A DNA stretch of 64,000 nt from Girardinichthys multiradiatus. Its lineage: Eukaryota; Chordata; Actinopteri; Cyprinodontiformes; Goodeidae. The stretch covers positions 50,337,848 to 50,401,847 of the forward strand of contig NC_061812.1 in assembly GCF_021462225.1 (NCBI RefSeq). The letters are read 5' to 3'. The translations under genes and the position numbers were made by a program. Below are positions 1 through 12,519 of the stretch, piece by piece; within the stretch, counting starts at the first letter, position 1, and each line of letters begins with the position of its first letter. Under the pieces are notes generated by a model. It was not told the DNA's origin. It worked only from the letters and a program-made list of their open reading frames with translations, and ran no database searches.

Positions 1-3000
1 GAAAACACAGTGGACAGGTTTTGACAGTAAAACAACATCCTATCTTCACACAAAGATGTGGAAAACAATTGATCTTGGCAATAACTCCATGTTACTTTAT
101 TCTGACACTCCCCCTCCTTTTGGCACAGGGTCCAACCCATGCGACAATCCAGCAAAAGGTTTAAACAAGAATGTTCTAGTAACCAAGATCACATTACATA
201 GAACCAAAGAAATGAATTCAGACATAACTATGTGTCTCTTTGAATTTAATGAAAGCAACATAAATAAAATCCAGATGTTTTTAACTGCAATTCAGTTCCA
301 TTAACAACTAAACACAAACTTTAGTTATTCAGTTCATCAATATTTCACTTAGAAATAAGTCACATATCATCCTGATTTGTCTTGTATGAAGATGAGTATT
401 AGATTAATTAAAATCTAATGTAATTTTGATCCATAAACTCTACAAATTTAATCTAATAAATAATTCTCACCATGTATGAAGTCATAATTCTGATTCTTTA
501 TCAAAAATATATTCCTTACTTTTGACATATCTTGAACTGTCAGCTAGCCTACTGGCACCAGGGAAAACTTTCAATCTAATAAATCACCATTGATTCTGCA
601 TGCAAAACTAATTCTTCAAATTAGTTTAAACTATTTCATTAACCTTTTAGTAATAAAACACATAAATCTAAAAGTCATGCTACATCCTTAATTATTATAC
701 AAAAAAACATGTCTTTAAGGCAACAATCACTACAAGCATTTTGATTCTATTGTCTCTTAAACAGTGTTAAAACTCAGGAAGGGAGGTGCTGAGCGTTACC
801 ATGACAGCAAAGGCGTGAACCAACCTGGTAGGTGGGCGGAGTCAGGCAGAACTAACCTATGATTGGCAGCCTATGGGCGGACCCACAGTTTCTTCATTCC
901 AACCCATCTTAGTGAACCTTAAACTACAAAACTGTTAACATGCACCTACCTCAGAAACAAGCTGCTTCTTAACTCTCCTGAAAACTCAAAGTTTAATCAA
1001 TCTGGGATTTAGAAACATTATTCTAAACATGGATTATTGTTTCATGCAACATATAAACAAACATTCATTCCAACAAACACAAAGACAAAACATCAAAGAC
1101 AAACAAATTACCAAATTTGAAACTTCAAGAATTCAAAGAAATTTTTAACAATCTCTTTTCAGAATATGTTTTCTCAGTCATATCTTTTAATGCTGTAATT
1201 GATCAATTTTGTTATGACAATCTTCAGGATCCTTTTTAAGATGAGTGCACATAGTCCAAAGATATCTTAAACTATTTAGAAGCACAGCAACAGTTTTCTT
1301 TAACATGAATCCAAATTCTCTGATGCTGAAACCTTTTGCCAATTCTTTGTAATGTAACTCTGTAATAATAATAACTACAATCCTGAGAGTTATTGTTATA
1401 ATTCTCTTTTTGTTTGGCTCAATTTGATTGCAGCTGTATTCAAGAATTTCTCTGCTCAGGTTAAATGCAAAGAAGTATTTTAAGTCGGCGTTGACATTTT
1501 TATGGTATACCCAAACAAAACAAAAACTGCAGTGTTTGACTTAATCAGAAATTAAGATAAGAAACTTGACTCCAAACTGGACCTTTTTCCACATAGTGTG
1601 TCAAAGGGAAGACATAATTTTCCTTAATTTGGCTATTCAAATTTTGAGAGTTGGGGAGAAAATTATTACTAGAACCCCTCTTTAATAATCCAAATGCTGA
1701 TAAATGTTCCAATATTTTATGATTTAGTAATCTGAAATTACCTTGTGTACTTTCTACTCCTATGTATTCTTTTAATCTTTAAACCCTAAGAAATCAAACA
1801 AGGAGACTGGAGTTTAAGCTGACCATCCTTTTTAGCATTGAGAGGACCTTTATTTCTTTTCTTTTCCTAAAATGAAGGATTTTACTTGTCTTTATTCCGT
1901 TATAAAGAATCCTAGCCTTGGTTCCAAAACAAAACTCTTCAACCCCAATCTGTGTTCCCCAAAGTAGAAATTTTGAGTATTATTGCATTTCAAAGCCACC
2001 AAATGACTGGAACTCATCATTGGCTTAGATCTGTTTTAATTTTTTGTGTGGTACCACTGTCCAATCAGATTTTTTCTTACCTTCAAAAATAACCCAATGT
2101 TTCATTTTAATGGTTTGTTTTACCAAGGAAAATGTGTTTAACAAAACCAGTTACTCTCAAAAGTTTAAAACGTTTTAGCTGGTGATATCTTAGAAAACAA
2201 CAAGTGTTTTAATATTCCTATGCAACACAGAACTGATTAGGTTTCCTTTCCTAAAAAGAAAAAAGAACCCGCAGAACCAAGCCTTTCATAGTTTTTGTCA
2301 GGACCTGATATAAGGTACAGTGTAAATAAAGACGCTGCATGAATCAGAAGAGGGAAGCAAAAAAAAACCTAATATAACCTCTTCCCAGCAGCTGCTGTGA
2401 AAAACAATGAATTTGTACTTTCCATAAGCGTCAGTTAGCACTTGTGGACAAAAACTGCACCAAACTGTAAGTACTGTGTCAGAGACTGTATGAAGACCAT
2501 CTGCAGTAAAACTAAGCCTGTTTTAATGTGGTCTCTAACCATTAGATTTATGGGATACAAACTCTGACAACAGAAAACAATGCCTGAAGGAGAAACCCAT
2601 CAGGTGTTACACATGTGATGGGTTTTAAAAATGCTCCTTCATGAGATCTGTCCTGAGAATAACATAGAAACACATGGTTACTGCTGAGTTTTGGAAATGT
2701 TGTAACTTCCTCTGCTTTTTAATAACTTTTAATAACTAGAATAATTGACCCTGAATATTCCACGACGAGAGAGAGAACTTGTTTCTCTAAAAGAATTAAC
2801 TGGAAAGTATCAAATGAGCTAAATTATCACCCTTTTCAAGATACTTTTTTAACCCTGAAATATTATTTTAACCCACTATATCTGTCCACATCAAGCAAGC
2901 GTGTCACATGAGCAGCGGTTAATAAGCGTTCTTCATTGCAGAAAATAGGAAAAGATTTATGCAAATGTGTGTGTGTTTGTACGTTACCCCCATCAGTTTC

Positions 3001-4790
3001 TTGATCGATCTGTCAATCGCTGACTGTCATGGCACACAGTCCTCTATCAGTCCAAAAAAACAAAAACAGGCCCTTCCCAGGTGTGTAGGTGAGGCATTCT
3101 CTCCTTCCTTGTCCACTTTAACTTCTCCAGAGAAAGAACTTTGCTCTGGTCTGTTTCTCTTCTGCCCACATAAGATGTGCTTTCAATATAAATCCAGTGT
3201 ATCGCTCTTCTGGCTCTGCAGCAGCATGGATCGTTGTCCATCTCAGTGAGTTTGGGGCCAGACTTCTTCTGAGTTTCGTTCTGGTGGAAACTCACACTGT
3301 CTTTATAATTTTGGTGGATATATATTTTAAAATACTAGTGTTATGTTTAAACTGCAAAGACAAACCAAATATTTCCAATCAGTGTTGGTGTTTTTTCAAT
3401 ATCAACCTTTTTGTTTCAAAAGCATTCCTCACAATTTCTGTCTTTTTTTGCCAGTCCTCTCATTTTAGGATATTTGCTGTTTTTGGATTTGCTTCACTGT
3501 TATCTTTATTGTTTGAGAGGTGGTCTCTGTAGGGTTCATTCATTTGTATATTCTATAGATTTTTATTTGGCAAACTGAGATGGAGATGCTGTTGACACAT
3601 GAAAATGAAAGGTGACAGTTAAGTGATTCCAAAAAAAGCAAACATTGTTTGAAAATGAAAGACTGGTATCGATAAATAGATCAACCGAAAATGAGAGGAT
3701 TGTTACCAAATCAGAAGTCACTGATCAAAAACTGGATCATCATTGCAATAAAAACACCACTAGCATCCAACCAAAATCATGAAGGCTGTAGTGTCTACTA
3801 TCTACTAGTGTGTTTTGTCTATATAGAAATTTTCCTAAATGTTTCAATGCCAATATTGTTTTTTGTAATTACCAAGTTTTTCCAATGGAAAACATCTGCA
3901 TCTGCATCTACGGTGCCAGAATGTAAGTCATAGGAAAATGGAGACTTGCATGTAGCTCTAGGGGGCGTGCTCTGTGCCTATAATATACAGATAGCCAGCT
4001 CCTACAACAAACTATTTTTATGTTGCTTATATTACGTTCAGGCTTAAATATTGCGGCTGTTTATGATAAACTCCGAACTCATCAAATAAATACTCTTCAA
4101 AAAAAAAAAGAACAGGTGAATCACCAAAAAGAATTAAAAGTTCAAACATGCAAACCTAATTAAGAGACGTATATATTTTTTTATTGTTAGTATTTATTGG
4201 CCAATTTGTTGCAAGTTACGTCGAGCAACACAGTTAAGCTGTACACACATGTGGTGTTGTCAGCTGAGACGCAGCACTGAACTGCCCCGTGTGCGCACCA
4301 GTGGCGTCCAGCTCTGCCCTCTTGCGCAGTAGGCTGTAATCCAATATTTTAATAAAAGGCGAAGCAGGGTGTAGTCTTTGCTTCACTGGGTTTGTCCTGA
4401 CCACAAACATAAAGTATCTGCTCACAGAACAACTTCAAACTCAGCCTTCTGCTTGAGCAATAACACACTCAGAACCGCCCAGCGCACATGAACAGAGAGG
4501 GCAGATAATCTCGTCAGGACAGAGGCTGAGATGACAAACCTGCTGCTGTGAATAGCAAGAAAAAGGTTGACAAACTAACAATTCAGAAAAGCAAAAGCAG
4601 AATGTAACAGAAGGAAAAAATCAGCGCAATCTTTGAAAATCACATGCAACACTGCCACTTATAGATGTGCAATTTTATTTTGCTCAAGCAATTTCACGCT
4701 CCTTATTTGGGATCTTTGAAGATCTGGGCCTATATGTACAAAATATCATGTCTGATTCACCACTAAATGATATTTGCACTTTTCAAGTGT
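1..4790. other. AT-rich intergenic or intronic DNA, no gene recognised
   Basis: I find no domain, splice-bounded exon series or RNA gene here. Open frames are short and their translations match no family I know. The base composition is AT-rich throughout. A short cluster near 834-880 has two GGGCGG boxes and a reversed CCAAT box (GATTGG), which could be promoter-like, but no coding exon follows that I can see. The stretch may be an intron or 3' flank of a gene outside the window. Confidence 0.5.
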
Positions 4791-4794
4791 ACCC

Positions 4795-4888
4795 TGCCTC
4801 TCGCCCGTAGACTGGATGAGACAGGTGCCAGCTCCCCCAAGACCCGGTACGGAAGAAGCAGGTAAAGAAAATGGATGGATGGATGAAC
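4795..4888 (+). repeat. Retroposon-like 3' tail ending in (ATGG)n
   Basis: The block has the layout of a common teleost repeat tail: a CCTGCCTCTCGCCC start, then a CAGCTCCCCCAAGACCC stretch, ending in an A-rich run followed by four ATGG repeats. Known copies of this kind are 3' ends of retroposons. No coding part is attached, so it is a short orphan fragment. The family assignment is from memory of the motif. Confidence 0.45.
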
Positions 4889-5226
4889 ATACCTACCCCG
4901 TCATGTTGTAATGTATTAAGCAAAAACGTATTAGTCTAAAAGTCATGACACAGCAATCTACGAAATTCTCTGGCTATGCCTTAATACTACTTTAAAGCAA
5001 CACCGCAAAAGTTTTGACCCAACTATACAATGAAGACGAGTTATTCTAGCTGCTCTTTGTGGTAATATACATGGCTAGACACACTCCTATGTTCTGGGCT
5101 CCATTCTTTAGATACTGCTTGTAGGATTTGGTTGCATGCCTGCAAAAAGTGATCAAAAAGAGCTAGAAAATCTGTTGAAATAACTGTATTTGCCCCTAAT
5201 TTGAGCAGGTAGGTAAAATGATTGCT

Positions 5227-5263
5227 GGTTACGTATTGTAACCCCGGGTTTTATGAGTATAGG
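5227..5263. repeat. Left arm of inverted repeat around the LINE (possible DIRS end)
   Basis: The reverse complement of this stretch matches 10079-10115 with few mismatches; both read CCTATACTCATA followed by GGTTACA...TAACC. The two arms lie 4.8 kb apart and enclose the L2 LINE. GTTACGTA-type termini and split inverted repeats are typical of fish DIRS-like retrotransposons, so the LINE may have landed in an older DIRS remnant. No DIRS coding sequence remains between the arms. Confidence 0.4.
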
Positions 5264-5529
5264 CACAGTTTAAATGGCTATCGCAGATGGCTTTGCACTT
5301 CCGCCTCTCTGCCTGCTCAGACGCTTTTCTCCTAAGCTCTCTGCTTGCTTGCATTCTTTTACTCTTAACTTTTTATCTCTTAGCCAAAATTACGGAAATA
5401 TTGGACTAAAACAACTTCTTACCAGCGACTCCCAAGGAGTATTATTATTATTTTATTTTTACATTTTTTTTAAAGGACTTTGATGTTTTTATAATCGAAC
5501 TCGAAAGCAGGACAAGTAATCAGCACAAA

Positions 5530-6496
5530 ATGCCTCCCTTCACCACAGAGGACTTCGACAAACTTTTATAGAAATTGGCTGTTTTGGAGATGAAAATCCA
5601 TGGACTAGAAGTGAATGTGGAGGTGAATATGGGGTACAGCGATGATTCAACTCTTCCTGTGATCCTAAGCAGTGACAGCCAGCTCAACAACTCAGCCGGC
5701 AATCAGAACGCTGAGAATAAACCTACCGGCAGACCCCCCTGGCATGTTTTAGGGGCATGCCCAAAGAATCAAGGTGGACGACTCACTGGAAGATCTCAGC
5801 AATTAAATAAATTAGATTGGCCAGAATTACAGAGAAATGCCCCCATTTCCCCTGGGAAAAGGAGACTTCGACAGCGAGCTGCTGTCACAACAACTGATAG
5901 GAGCGAGACTGCTGGAAATAATGGAGTTCTCCTCCAAAACAGATTTGCTTCACTACAGAATGAAAACCAGGAAAATGATCCATCTTCTAAGAACAATAAA
6001 AGGTTTGAGAACAACCTTCATTCTAAATAGTCTTCTCCTAAATTGCCAGAGAAAAAGCGCCTCACCAGACCAAGAACCCTAATAGAGGGCAACACAGCTG
6101 TGGATGGGATTAAAAACTTCCGCAACAAAAAAAACACAGAAGTTATGATTGGTACCAGTAACATGGTCTCTGATATCTCAGAGAGTATTCTTGCAATCAC
6201 AGAAAAGCGCCCGTCTCTAGAAAACCTTATTATACACTGTGGAGCCATGGATGACGTAGCTAAGAAAAAATTTGAAGGACTGAAGGAGGATTTCACTCGT
6301 CTTCTGAATATTGTTGGAGGTCTCAATATCAACGTGTTTCTCAGCGGACCCTTTGCACCGATCTTCTGTGGAGATGAAGTTTTTTCCAGACTTGATTAAT
6401 AAATGGTTGAAAAAAACATGTGCCACCACACCTGTGAACTTCATCGATAACTCCCATCTCCCCACTGAGCCCGCTTTTTGCTTTACTGGATTCTGA
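5530..6496 (+). pseudogene. LINE ORF1 with SGNH-esterase-like domain, broken
   Basis: The frame opens at an ATG (MPPFTTEDFDKLL), meets a stop after 13 codons, then continues in the same frame (KLAVLEMKIHGLE, coiled-coil-like) to a stop at about 6028. A second piece from 6043 carries VMIGTSNMVSDISESI, SLENLIIHCGAMDD and the NVFLSGPFAP strand, which match the esterase (SGNH) domain of CR1/L2 ORF1 proteins. The usual GDS block I is GTS here and GAND is GAMD, so activity is doubtful. A further frameshift follows near 6395, where LINKWLKKTC and NFIDN continue in another frame. In known elements ORF1 binds element RNA; the esterase's role is not settled. Confidence 0.65.
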
Positions 6497-6872
6497 TAAC
6501 ATGAAAGGAGCTCTTAAAATCGGGGCCCAAATGGTTCTGACATCTTCTCCATTCAACACCCCCCGTGGCCGAGGCCCTGCTACTAAACCAACATCTTCCA
6601 AATGCCGCAGACCTCCACCACCTCCTAATCTATCTCCTCCTAGTCAGGACCTTCAAATCACTTCTCTGTGATACAGTCTGGGCCCCAGTGGTAACTCTAT
6701 CAGAAATGAGCATGTCCAGGAAAAACTTGGGCCCCTAATAGGAGATAGTTGCAAAATCTCTGTGCTTATACGTGACACAAAGAACGAAGCCAAAAGGATA
6801 AGAGACAGTAATAAACAATCAACGAAAGCCATAAACTGTCAGGTGTAACCAGACACAGAGTTAATATCAGCA

Positions 6873-9680
6873 ACTAAATCATATAAACTGGGTTTACTGA
6901 ACATTAGATCTCTGTCAGGAAAATCATTTTTAATCAATGACTTCATTACTGACCACAATCTTGATGTTATGTTTTGAACAGAAACATGGTTACATGAATT
7001 TAATGAAGCTCCCATCCTGATAGAGGCGACGCCTCCGAACTACAATTTTCTTTGTGAGAGCAGACAGCAAAGAAAAGGTGGAGGGGCGGCCACTTTGTTT
7101 AAAGATTTATTAGAGGGTAAAAAAAGTATTTCTGGGCAAATTTGACTCTTTTGAATATTTGGCTCTCCAGGTAAAGAGCCTGATCCGAACCATGTTCTTG
7201 AATATTTACAGGCCTCCTAATTCCAAAACAAATTTTATCAGTGATTTTAATGAGCTTTTATCTGTGATATGTGTTTATTATGACTGTTTAATTATTGTGG
7301 GAGACTTCAACATTCACATGGACAATCCTGAAGACAGACGTCCAATAGATCTATGTGACACTCTTAGAAATGTTGGTTTGACTCAACATCTTAAACAGCA
7401 AACGCACAAACAGGGACATATTTTGGACTTGATCATCACTAAGGGTCTAAACATTTCCAAGGTGTCTGTAACTGATGTTGCTCTATCTGATCACTTTTCT
7501 GTTATTTTTGAAAGCATCATCTGCAATGACTCAGTTTGCCAAAGAGACATGATAAGAAAACGCATCTTTAAGGACGGTGCTGCTGAAACCTTTAACCAGA
7601 TTTACTCTTCTACCTCCACTTTGCCCTGTAACACTGTAGATGAGCTGGTAGAAAACTTTCATTATAAAATCTCAGACATCATTGATTCAATTGCTCCAAT
7701 TAAAGTGAAAGTCGTTTCTGGGAAGAAAATGTCTCCATGGAGAAGTGCTCCACCAGTCAGAAGTGAAAAAAAGGAGTGTCGAAAAGCTGAACACAGGTGG
7801 CAAAAGACTGGACTCCAGGTTCACTATATTATCTATAAAGAGAGACTATACAGATATAACCTACAACTGAAAAATGCAAGGGAATCCTTCTTCTCTGAGA
7901 TCATCAGTAAAAACATTAACAATGCTCGTGCATTATTGGCCACGGTCGACAGGTTAACAAATCCTTCTGTAACTGTAGCATCTGAACTCCACTCTACCAG
8001 GGCCTGCAATGAATTTGTTAACTTCTTTACTGAAAAAACCCAAAAGATCAGAGGGGCAGTCAGCACATCCACATAAACTCCAGTACCAATGTTGTCTCCA
8101 ACTAGAACTGATTTTGACAAACTTTCCCAATTTCACCAAATAAACTGCAAAATCTTAGAAGAAATCGTACAGCAACTAAGCTCTTCTTCCTGCTGTCTCG
8201 ATCTTTTACCCACAGCTTTCCTTCAGAAAGCTTCGCCTGTAATAACATCTCATTTAACTAAAATAATAAACACGTCCCTTTTGTCAAGGGTTTTGCCCCA
8301 GGCCCTGAAAACAGCAATTATCAAACCTCTATTGAAAAAGAGCAACTTGGACAAGCTGCTACTACAGAACTACAGGCCTATATCAAACCTCCCCTTCATC
8401 AGTAAGATTATTGAAAAAGCTGTGTTTCAGCAGTTAAACAACTTTCTAACAACGACCAACCGGTTTGATGTCTTCCAGTCAGGCTTCCTGCTCACCACAG
8501 TACAGAGACTGCTCTTGTCAAGGTGTTAAATGACATCCGTATAAATGCAGACTGTGGAAGAACCACAGTGCTGGTATTATTGGACCTTAGTGCAGCATTC
8601 GACACTGTTGATCACTCCATTTTATTAGAGCACCTGGAAAACTGGGTCGGCCTTTCTGGTACAGCACTCAACTGGTTTAAATCCTACTTGAAGGACAGGG
8701 ACTTTTTTGTGTCAGTTGGTAACTTTACATTAGAGAGCACAAAAATCACATGTGGCGTTCCCCAAGGGTCCATCTTAGGGCCCCTCCTATTCAATATCTA
8801 CATGCTCCCCCTAACTCAGATTTTAATAAACAACAACGTAAGTTATCATAACTATGCAGACGACACACAGCTATACGTTACGATGTCACCAGGTGACCAT
8901 GAACCCATTCAAGCGCTGGGTAAATGCTTAGAAGAAATCAATGCATGGATGGGCCTAAATTTTCTTCAGCTGAATCAAAACAAAACTGAAGTAATAATCT
9001 TTGGACCACAGGAAGAGCGTTTAAAAGTTAGCACACAGCTTCAGTTAATACAGCTAGAAACCACCAGTCAGGCTGGAAACCTGGGTGTAGTGATGGACTC
9101 TTCAGATGAACATAAAGACAGTAACAAGGTCGGCCTTCTATCACCTAAAGAACATCTCCAGGATTAAAGGACTAATGTCTCAGCAGGACCTTGAAAAACT
9201 AATTCATGCGTTCATCTTTAGTAGAATTGATTACTGCAACGGTGTCTTCACAGGTCTGCCTAAAAAGTGGATCAGACAGCTGCAGTTGATCCAGAACGCT
9301 GCTGCCCGCGTCCTCACTAGAACTAAGAAAGTGGAGCACATCGGCCCGGTTCTAAAGTCCCTACACTGGCTCCCTGTAGCTCAGACTTTAAAATACTTCT
9401 GTTAGTCTATAAATCACTGAATGGCTTAGCACCAAAATACATTACAGACTTGTTGTCAGTGTATCAACCAGCCAGACCTCTCAGGTCTTCTGGCTCAAAT
9501 CTACTCTGCACAACCAGAACCAGAACCAGAACCAAACATGGAGAAGCAGCTTTTAGTTCTTAAGCTCCACTAATCTGGAATAAACTGCCAGAAAACTGTA
9601 AAAGCGCCGAAACCCTAAGTTGCTTTAAATCAAGATTAAAAACTTATTTGTTTAGAGTGGCCTTTGACTGGGCCATTTAA
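6873..9680 (+). pseudogene. LINE ORF2: endonuclease plus reverse transcriptase, frameshifted
   Basis: The AP-type endonuclease begins with LGLLNIRSLSGKS, has a TGA at the VMF*TETWL block, and continues from 7159 with IVGDFNIHMD and ALSDHFSVIFE. The reverse transcriptase follows with NYRPISNLPFISKIIEKAV, then after a frameshift near 8523 [14 protein letters not shown] (motif A), [14 protein letters not shown] (motif B) and [10 protein letters not shown] (motif C, catalytic YADD intact). Another shift near 9110 leads to the conserved C-terminal region (HAFIFSRIDYCN, KSLHWLPVAQ). At least three frameshifts and several stops are present. The motifs assign it firmly to the L2/CR1/Rex1-Babar group; the exact clade is less sure. 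Confidence 0.85.
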
Positions 9681-9925
9681 GCATGATTAGTTGCGTTTTC
9701 AGTCCAATTTTCCTTTCATTTTCTTGTCCATCATTCAATTCTCTTTATTTTATTTTATTTTACTTTTTTAAATTACCTCTGTTGTTTGATTTTTATCATT
9801 TGATTTGTTTTTCTGTGTCTGTATCTGTGTTTATTTGCTTTGTGATTGTATGTACAGCGCTTTGAGTGTCTTGTTGCTGAAAAGCGCTATATAAAAAAAC
9901 TTACCTTACCTTACCATACCTTTGC

Positions 9926-10448
9926 GTGGGTGAGCAAAGAAAACTTTAGTCCTTGCCCACCTGCTGGGTGGGCCTCACCCAGTTTGCATAAATTGCCCTA
10001 TAAATTATCAGCTCTCAAATAGCATTTTTTTCCTCAGCAATTCACGGACAGGTAAGGCCCAAAGCTTAAAGAGCTGCGCCTATACTCATAGAATCTGAGG
10101 TTACAGAACATAACCAACGTTCTATTTCGTATAGGTTTTGCCTTTTAAGGCTATCTCTAGTGGGTTAAAGACAAATCAAGATATGGTCTTTGCCCCACTG
10201 GGTCCATCTGAACCACAAGCACAAACATCTACTTGGCCAGAATAGCTCCAAAAACCCAGCTTTTCGCATGCATGGGCACAGAAGTGACATAGAGGAAAAT
10301 AATCTCCGTATAATACGGAGGCTGTGATGACACACCTGCAAATGTCCTCTACTGTCTTTCCTCCATGCAGAGCTGCGGAGGATGGAATCCCCCTGGTGGA
10401 ATGAGCTCTGAGGATCTCTGGAGGATTCAATCCAGAAAAGTATAAGTA
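9926..10448. other. Segment between LINE and Tc1, DIRS-like right end inside
   Basis: This stretch holds the right arm of the inverted repeat (10079-10115) and, just after it, CGTATAGG...TTTTAAGGCTATC, which is also similar in direct orientation to 5257-5283. I see no gene. It is most likely the remains of the older element that received the LINE insertion. Confidence 0.35.
10079..10115. repeat. Right arm of inverted repeat around the LINE
   Basis: It is complementary to 5227-5263, with a shared core CCTATACTCATA and a GGTTACA...TAACC end. See the left arm for interpretation as a possible DIRS terminus. Confidence 0.4.
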
Positions 10449-12016
10449 CAGGTCCTTCTCAAAATATTAGCATATTGTGATAAAGTTCATTATTTTCCAT
10501 AATGTAATGATGAAAATTTAACATTCATATATTTTAGATTCATTGCACACTAACTGAAATATTTCAGGTCTTTTATTGTCTTAATACGGATGATTTTGGC
10601 ATACAGCTCATGAAAACCCAAAATTCCTATCTCACAAAATTAGCATATCATTAAAAGGGTCTCTAAACGAGCTATGAACCTAATCATCTGAATCAACGAG
10701 TTAACTCTAAACACTTGTAAAAGATTCCTGGGGCCTTTAAAACTCCCAGCCCGGTTCATCACTCAAAACCCCAATCATGGGTAAGACTGCCGACCTGACT
10801 GCTGTCCAGAAGGCCACTATTGACACCCTCAAGCAAGAGGGTAAGACACAGAAAGAAATTTCTGAACGAATAGGCTGTTCCCAGAGTGCTGTATCAAGGC
10901 ACCTCAGTGGGAAGTCTGTGGGAAGGAAAAAGTGTGGCAGAAAACGCTGCACAACGAGAAGAGGTCACCGGACCCTGAGGAAGATTGTGGAGAAGGGCTG
11001 ATTCCAGACCTTGGGGGACCTGCGGAAGCAGTGGACTGAGTCTGGAGTAGAAACATCCAGAGCCACCGTGCACAGGCGTGTGCAGGAAATGGGCTACAGG
11101 TGCCACATTCCCCAGTCCTGGGCTACAGAGAAGCAGCACTGGACTGTTGCTCAGTGGTCCAAAGTACTTTTTTCGGATGAAAACAAATTCTGCATGTCAT
11201 TCGGAAATCAAGGTGCCAGAGTCTGGAGGAAGACTGGGGAGAAGGAAATGCCAAAATGCCAGAAGTCCAGTGTCAAGTACCCACAGTCAGTGATGGTCTG
11301 GGGTGCCGTGTCAGCTGCTGGTGTTGGTCCACTGTGTTTTATCAAGGGCAGGGTCAATGCAGCTAGCTATCAGGAGATTTTGGAGCACTTCATGCTTCCA
11401 TCTGCTGAAAAGCTTTATGGAGATGAAGATTTCATTTTTCAGCACGACCTGGCACCTGCTCACAGTGCCAAAACCACTGGTAAATGGTTTACTGACCATG
11501 GTATCACTGTGCTCAATTGGCCTGCCAACTCTCCTGACCTGAACCCCATAGAGAATCTGTGGGATATTGTGAAGAGAACGTTGAGAGACTCAAGACCCAA
11601 CACTCTGGATGAGCTAAAGGCCGCTATCGAAGCATCCTGGGCCTCCATAAGACCTCAGCAGTGCCACAGGCTGATTGCCTCCATGCCACGCCGCATTGAA
11701 GCAGTCATTTCTGCCAAAGGATTCCCGACCAAGTATTGAGTGCATAACTGTACATGATTATTTGAAGGTTGACGTTTTTTGTATTAAAAACACTTTTCTT
11801 TTATTGGTCGGATGAAATATGCTAATTCTCTGAGATAGGAATTTTGGGTTTTCATGAGCTGTATGCCAAAATCATCCGTATTAAGACAATAAAAGACCTG
11901 AAATATTTCAGTTAGTGTGCAATGAATCTAAAATATATGAATGTTAAACTTTCCTCATTACATTATAGAAAATAATGAACTTTATCACAATATGCTAATT
12001 TTTTGAGAAGGACCTG
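10449..12016 (+). mobile_element. Tc1-like DNA transposon, complete ends, TA target duplication
   Basis: The 1,568-bp element starts CAGGTCCTTCTCAAAATATT and ends with the reverse complement, flanked on both sides by TA (10447-10448 and 12017-12018). Terminal inverted repeats are about 200 bp long: the right copy, from about 11820, mirrors 10449-10640 almost base for base. It encodes one transposase frame with a single internal stop. A deleted relative of the same family lies at 45335-45823. Confidence 0.95.
10777..11739 (+). pseudogene. Tc1/mariner transposase (DD34E) with one premature stop
   Basis: The ATG opens MGKTADLTAVQKATIDTLK, a paired-like helix-turn-helix DNA-binding region (KTQKEISERIGCSQSAVSR). 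A TGA at 10999-11001 interrupts the frame, which then continues unchanged to residue 320. The related copy at 45 kb has a glutamine codon there, so this is a simple loss. The catalytic domain keeps all three acidic residues: D in LFSDENKF, D in FQHDLAPAHS and E in SPDLNPIENLW, with 34 residues between the second D and the E. Full Tc1 transposases are about 340 residues, so length is near normal. Apart from the stop it looks almost intact, suggesting fairly recent activity. It would cut and paste the element at TA sites. Confidence 0.92.
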
Positions 12017-12018
12017 TA

Positions 12019-12519
12019 TGTGAAGTAGCCTCATATAAACAGTGTGAAAGGTGCTGAGCAGACAGCGGCCACCCTGCAGAGTTCTCTCTGTAATTGTCAT
12101 GTTTTTTCCAAGAGATCTGACCCACATGCAGATAACACTCAGAAGGCAAGGCAAAGGTTTTGAGATTTATTTACGTCGATGAATGAAAATGTTTTTCCGG
12201 AACTGGAACACGTCAAGGATAGGACAGCGGCAGATCTATAGAAAGTCACACAGTTAGATCTGAATCCAGGAACTTGCAATGTAGTAACCTTGAGCTGACT
12301 TACAGGTTTGATGAGTGGATTCCGCCGGGGAGGAATGAGTGGGGCCTTCACAGGAGGACATGTTCAGACCAGTAAGTCTGGAACAGGTACATGTTTGATC
12401 ACACAGGTCAGTTTTACCAGAATCTCTAGAAGCAGGAGCGGTGGAGGGTGAACAAGGTTTGACTGAGGAGGATTACTGGAAGTGGAGTTGAGTTCTGCCA
12501 GCTGGGTCTGAGAACCAGG
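12019..12519. other. No gene seen
   Basis: This is unique-looking sequence between the Tc1 element and the hAT insertion. No open frame resembles a known protein and I see no repeat boundary. The last eight bases (GAACCAGG) are the target duplication of the following element. Confidence 0.4.

Larger units (their letters stand above)
5300..9925 (+). mobile_element. L2/CR1-type LINE, nearly full length, inactive
   Basis: This non-LTR retrotransposon has two broken reading frames in the usual order: an ORF1 with an esterase-like domain (about 5530-6496) and an ORF2 with AP-endonuclease and reverse transcriptase (about 6873-9680). The 3' end reads AGCGCTTTGAGTGTC...AAAAGCGCTATATAA and finishes in short CTTAC repeats, the hallmark of L2-type tails. 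The 5' boundary is uncertain; 5264-5529 is probably 5' UTR. Several stops and frameshifts show it cannot move by itself. Confidence 0.85.

Noticed and set aside
56..304. 82-codon open frame at the left edge
   Set aside because: AT-rich chance frame with no domain, no splice support and no conservation evidence; similar short frames occur throughout 1-5000.
2959..3532. Overlapping open frames on both strands
   Set aside because: Both strands are open at once and the peptides show no family signature; treated as chance.
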